Positions 5,855 through 5,860 of a stretch of 5,860 bases of DNA are shown piece after piece. The DNA lies in NCBI GenBank assembly GCA_026400425.1, contig JAPLPC010000395.1, positions 1,675 to 7,534 of the forward strand, read 5' to 3'. The notes beneath the pieces are model-generated. The model worked only from the letters and a program-made list of their open reading frames with translations, did not search any database and was not told the DNA's origin. This stretch comes from Hyphomicrobiales bacterium. Its GTDB lineage: Bacteria > Pseudomonadota > Alphaproteobacteria > Rhizobiales > Xanthobacteraceae. The stretch's first letter is position 1. The number at the start of each line of letters is the position of its first letter. The translations under genes were made by a program, and so were the position numbers.

Positions 5855-5860
5855 AGAGGG

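Overview
The window looks like accessory DNA from a high-GC alphaproteobacterium, most likely Rhizobiales or a relative. This rests on codon use and on recognising a gene set that I know, from memory, to be common on rhizobial and agrobacterial plasmids and integrative elements. No replication origin, conjugation gene, integrase, tRNA, CRISPR array or insertion sequence is visible, so whether this is a plasmid or an integrated element cannot be decided here.

Layout. Positions 1-100 hold a perfect 12-bp hairpin that probably ends an upstream transcript outside the window. Positions 101-1140 are more AT-rich and uneven. They contain one plausible but unrecognised coding stretch (344-934), which may be a gene broken by a 1-base frameshift near 400-411. 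From 1187 to 5777 three co-directed, high-GC genes follow: a DUF932 protein (1187-2383), a large ParB/Spo0J-family DNA-binding protein (2540-4576) and a toprim-domain protein of the DUF7146 type (4731-5777). Each has a clear Shine-Dalgarno site that sets its start. The last 83 bases carry no gene that I can support, only a hairpin.

How they may work together. All three genes belong to a conserved plasmid/element block of presumed DNA-maintenance functions: a phage/plasmid-type DUF932 protein, a ParB-like DNA binder and a primase-like toprim protein. The joint role is inference, since no member of this exact set is known to me to have a defined biochemical function.

Most interesting spots. 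(1) The 3' end of the ParB gene, where an acidic stretch continues open in the -1 frame for about 130 bases past a GGGGG run. This suggests a frameshifted C-terminus, programmed or mutational, or else a small overlapping ORF with its own strong Shine-Dalgarno. (2) A textbook terminator-like hairpin plus T-tract that abuts the toprim ribosome binding site, with a possible competing pairing upstream, so it could be an attenuator. (3) The possible broken gene at 313-934.
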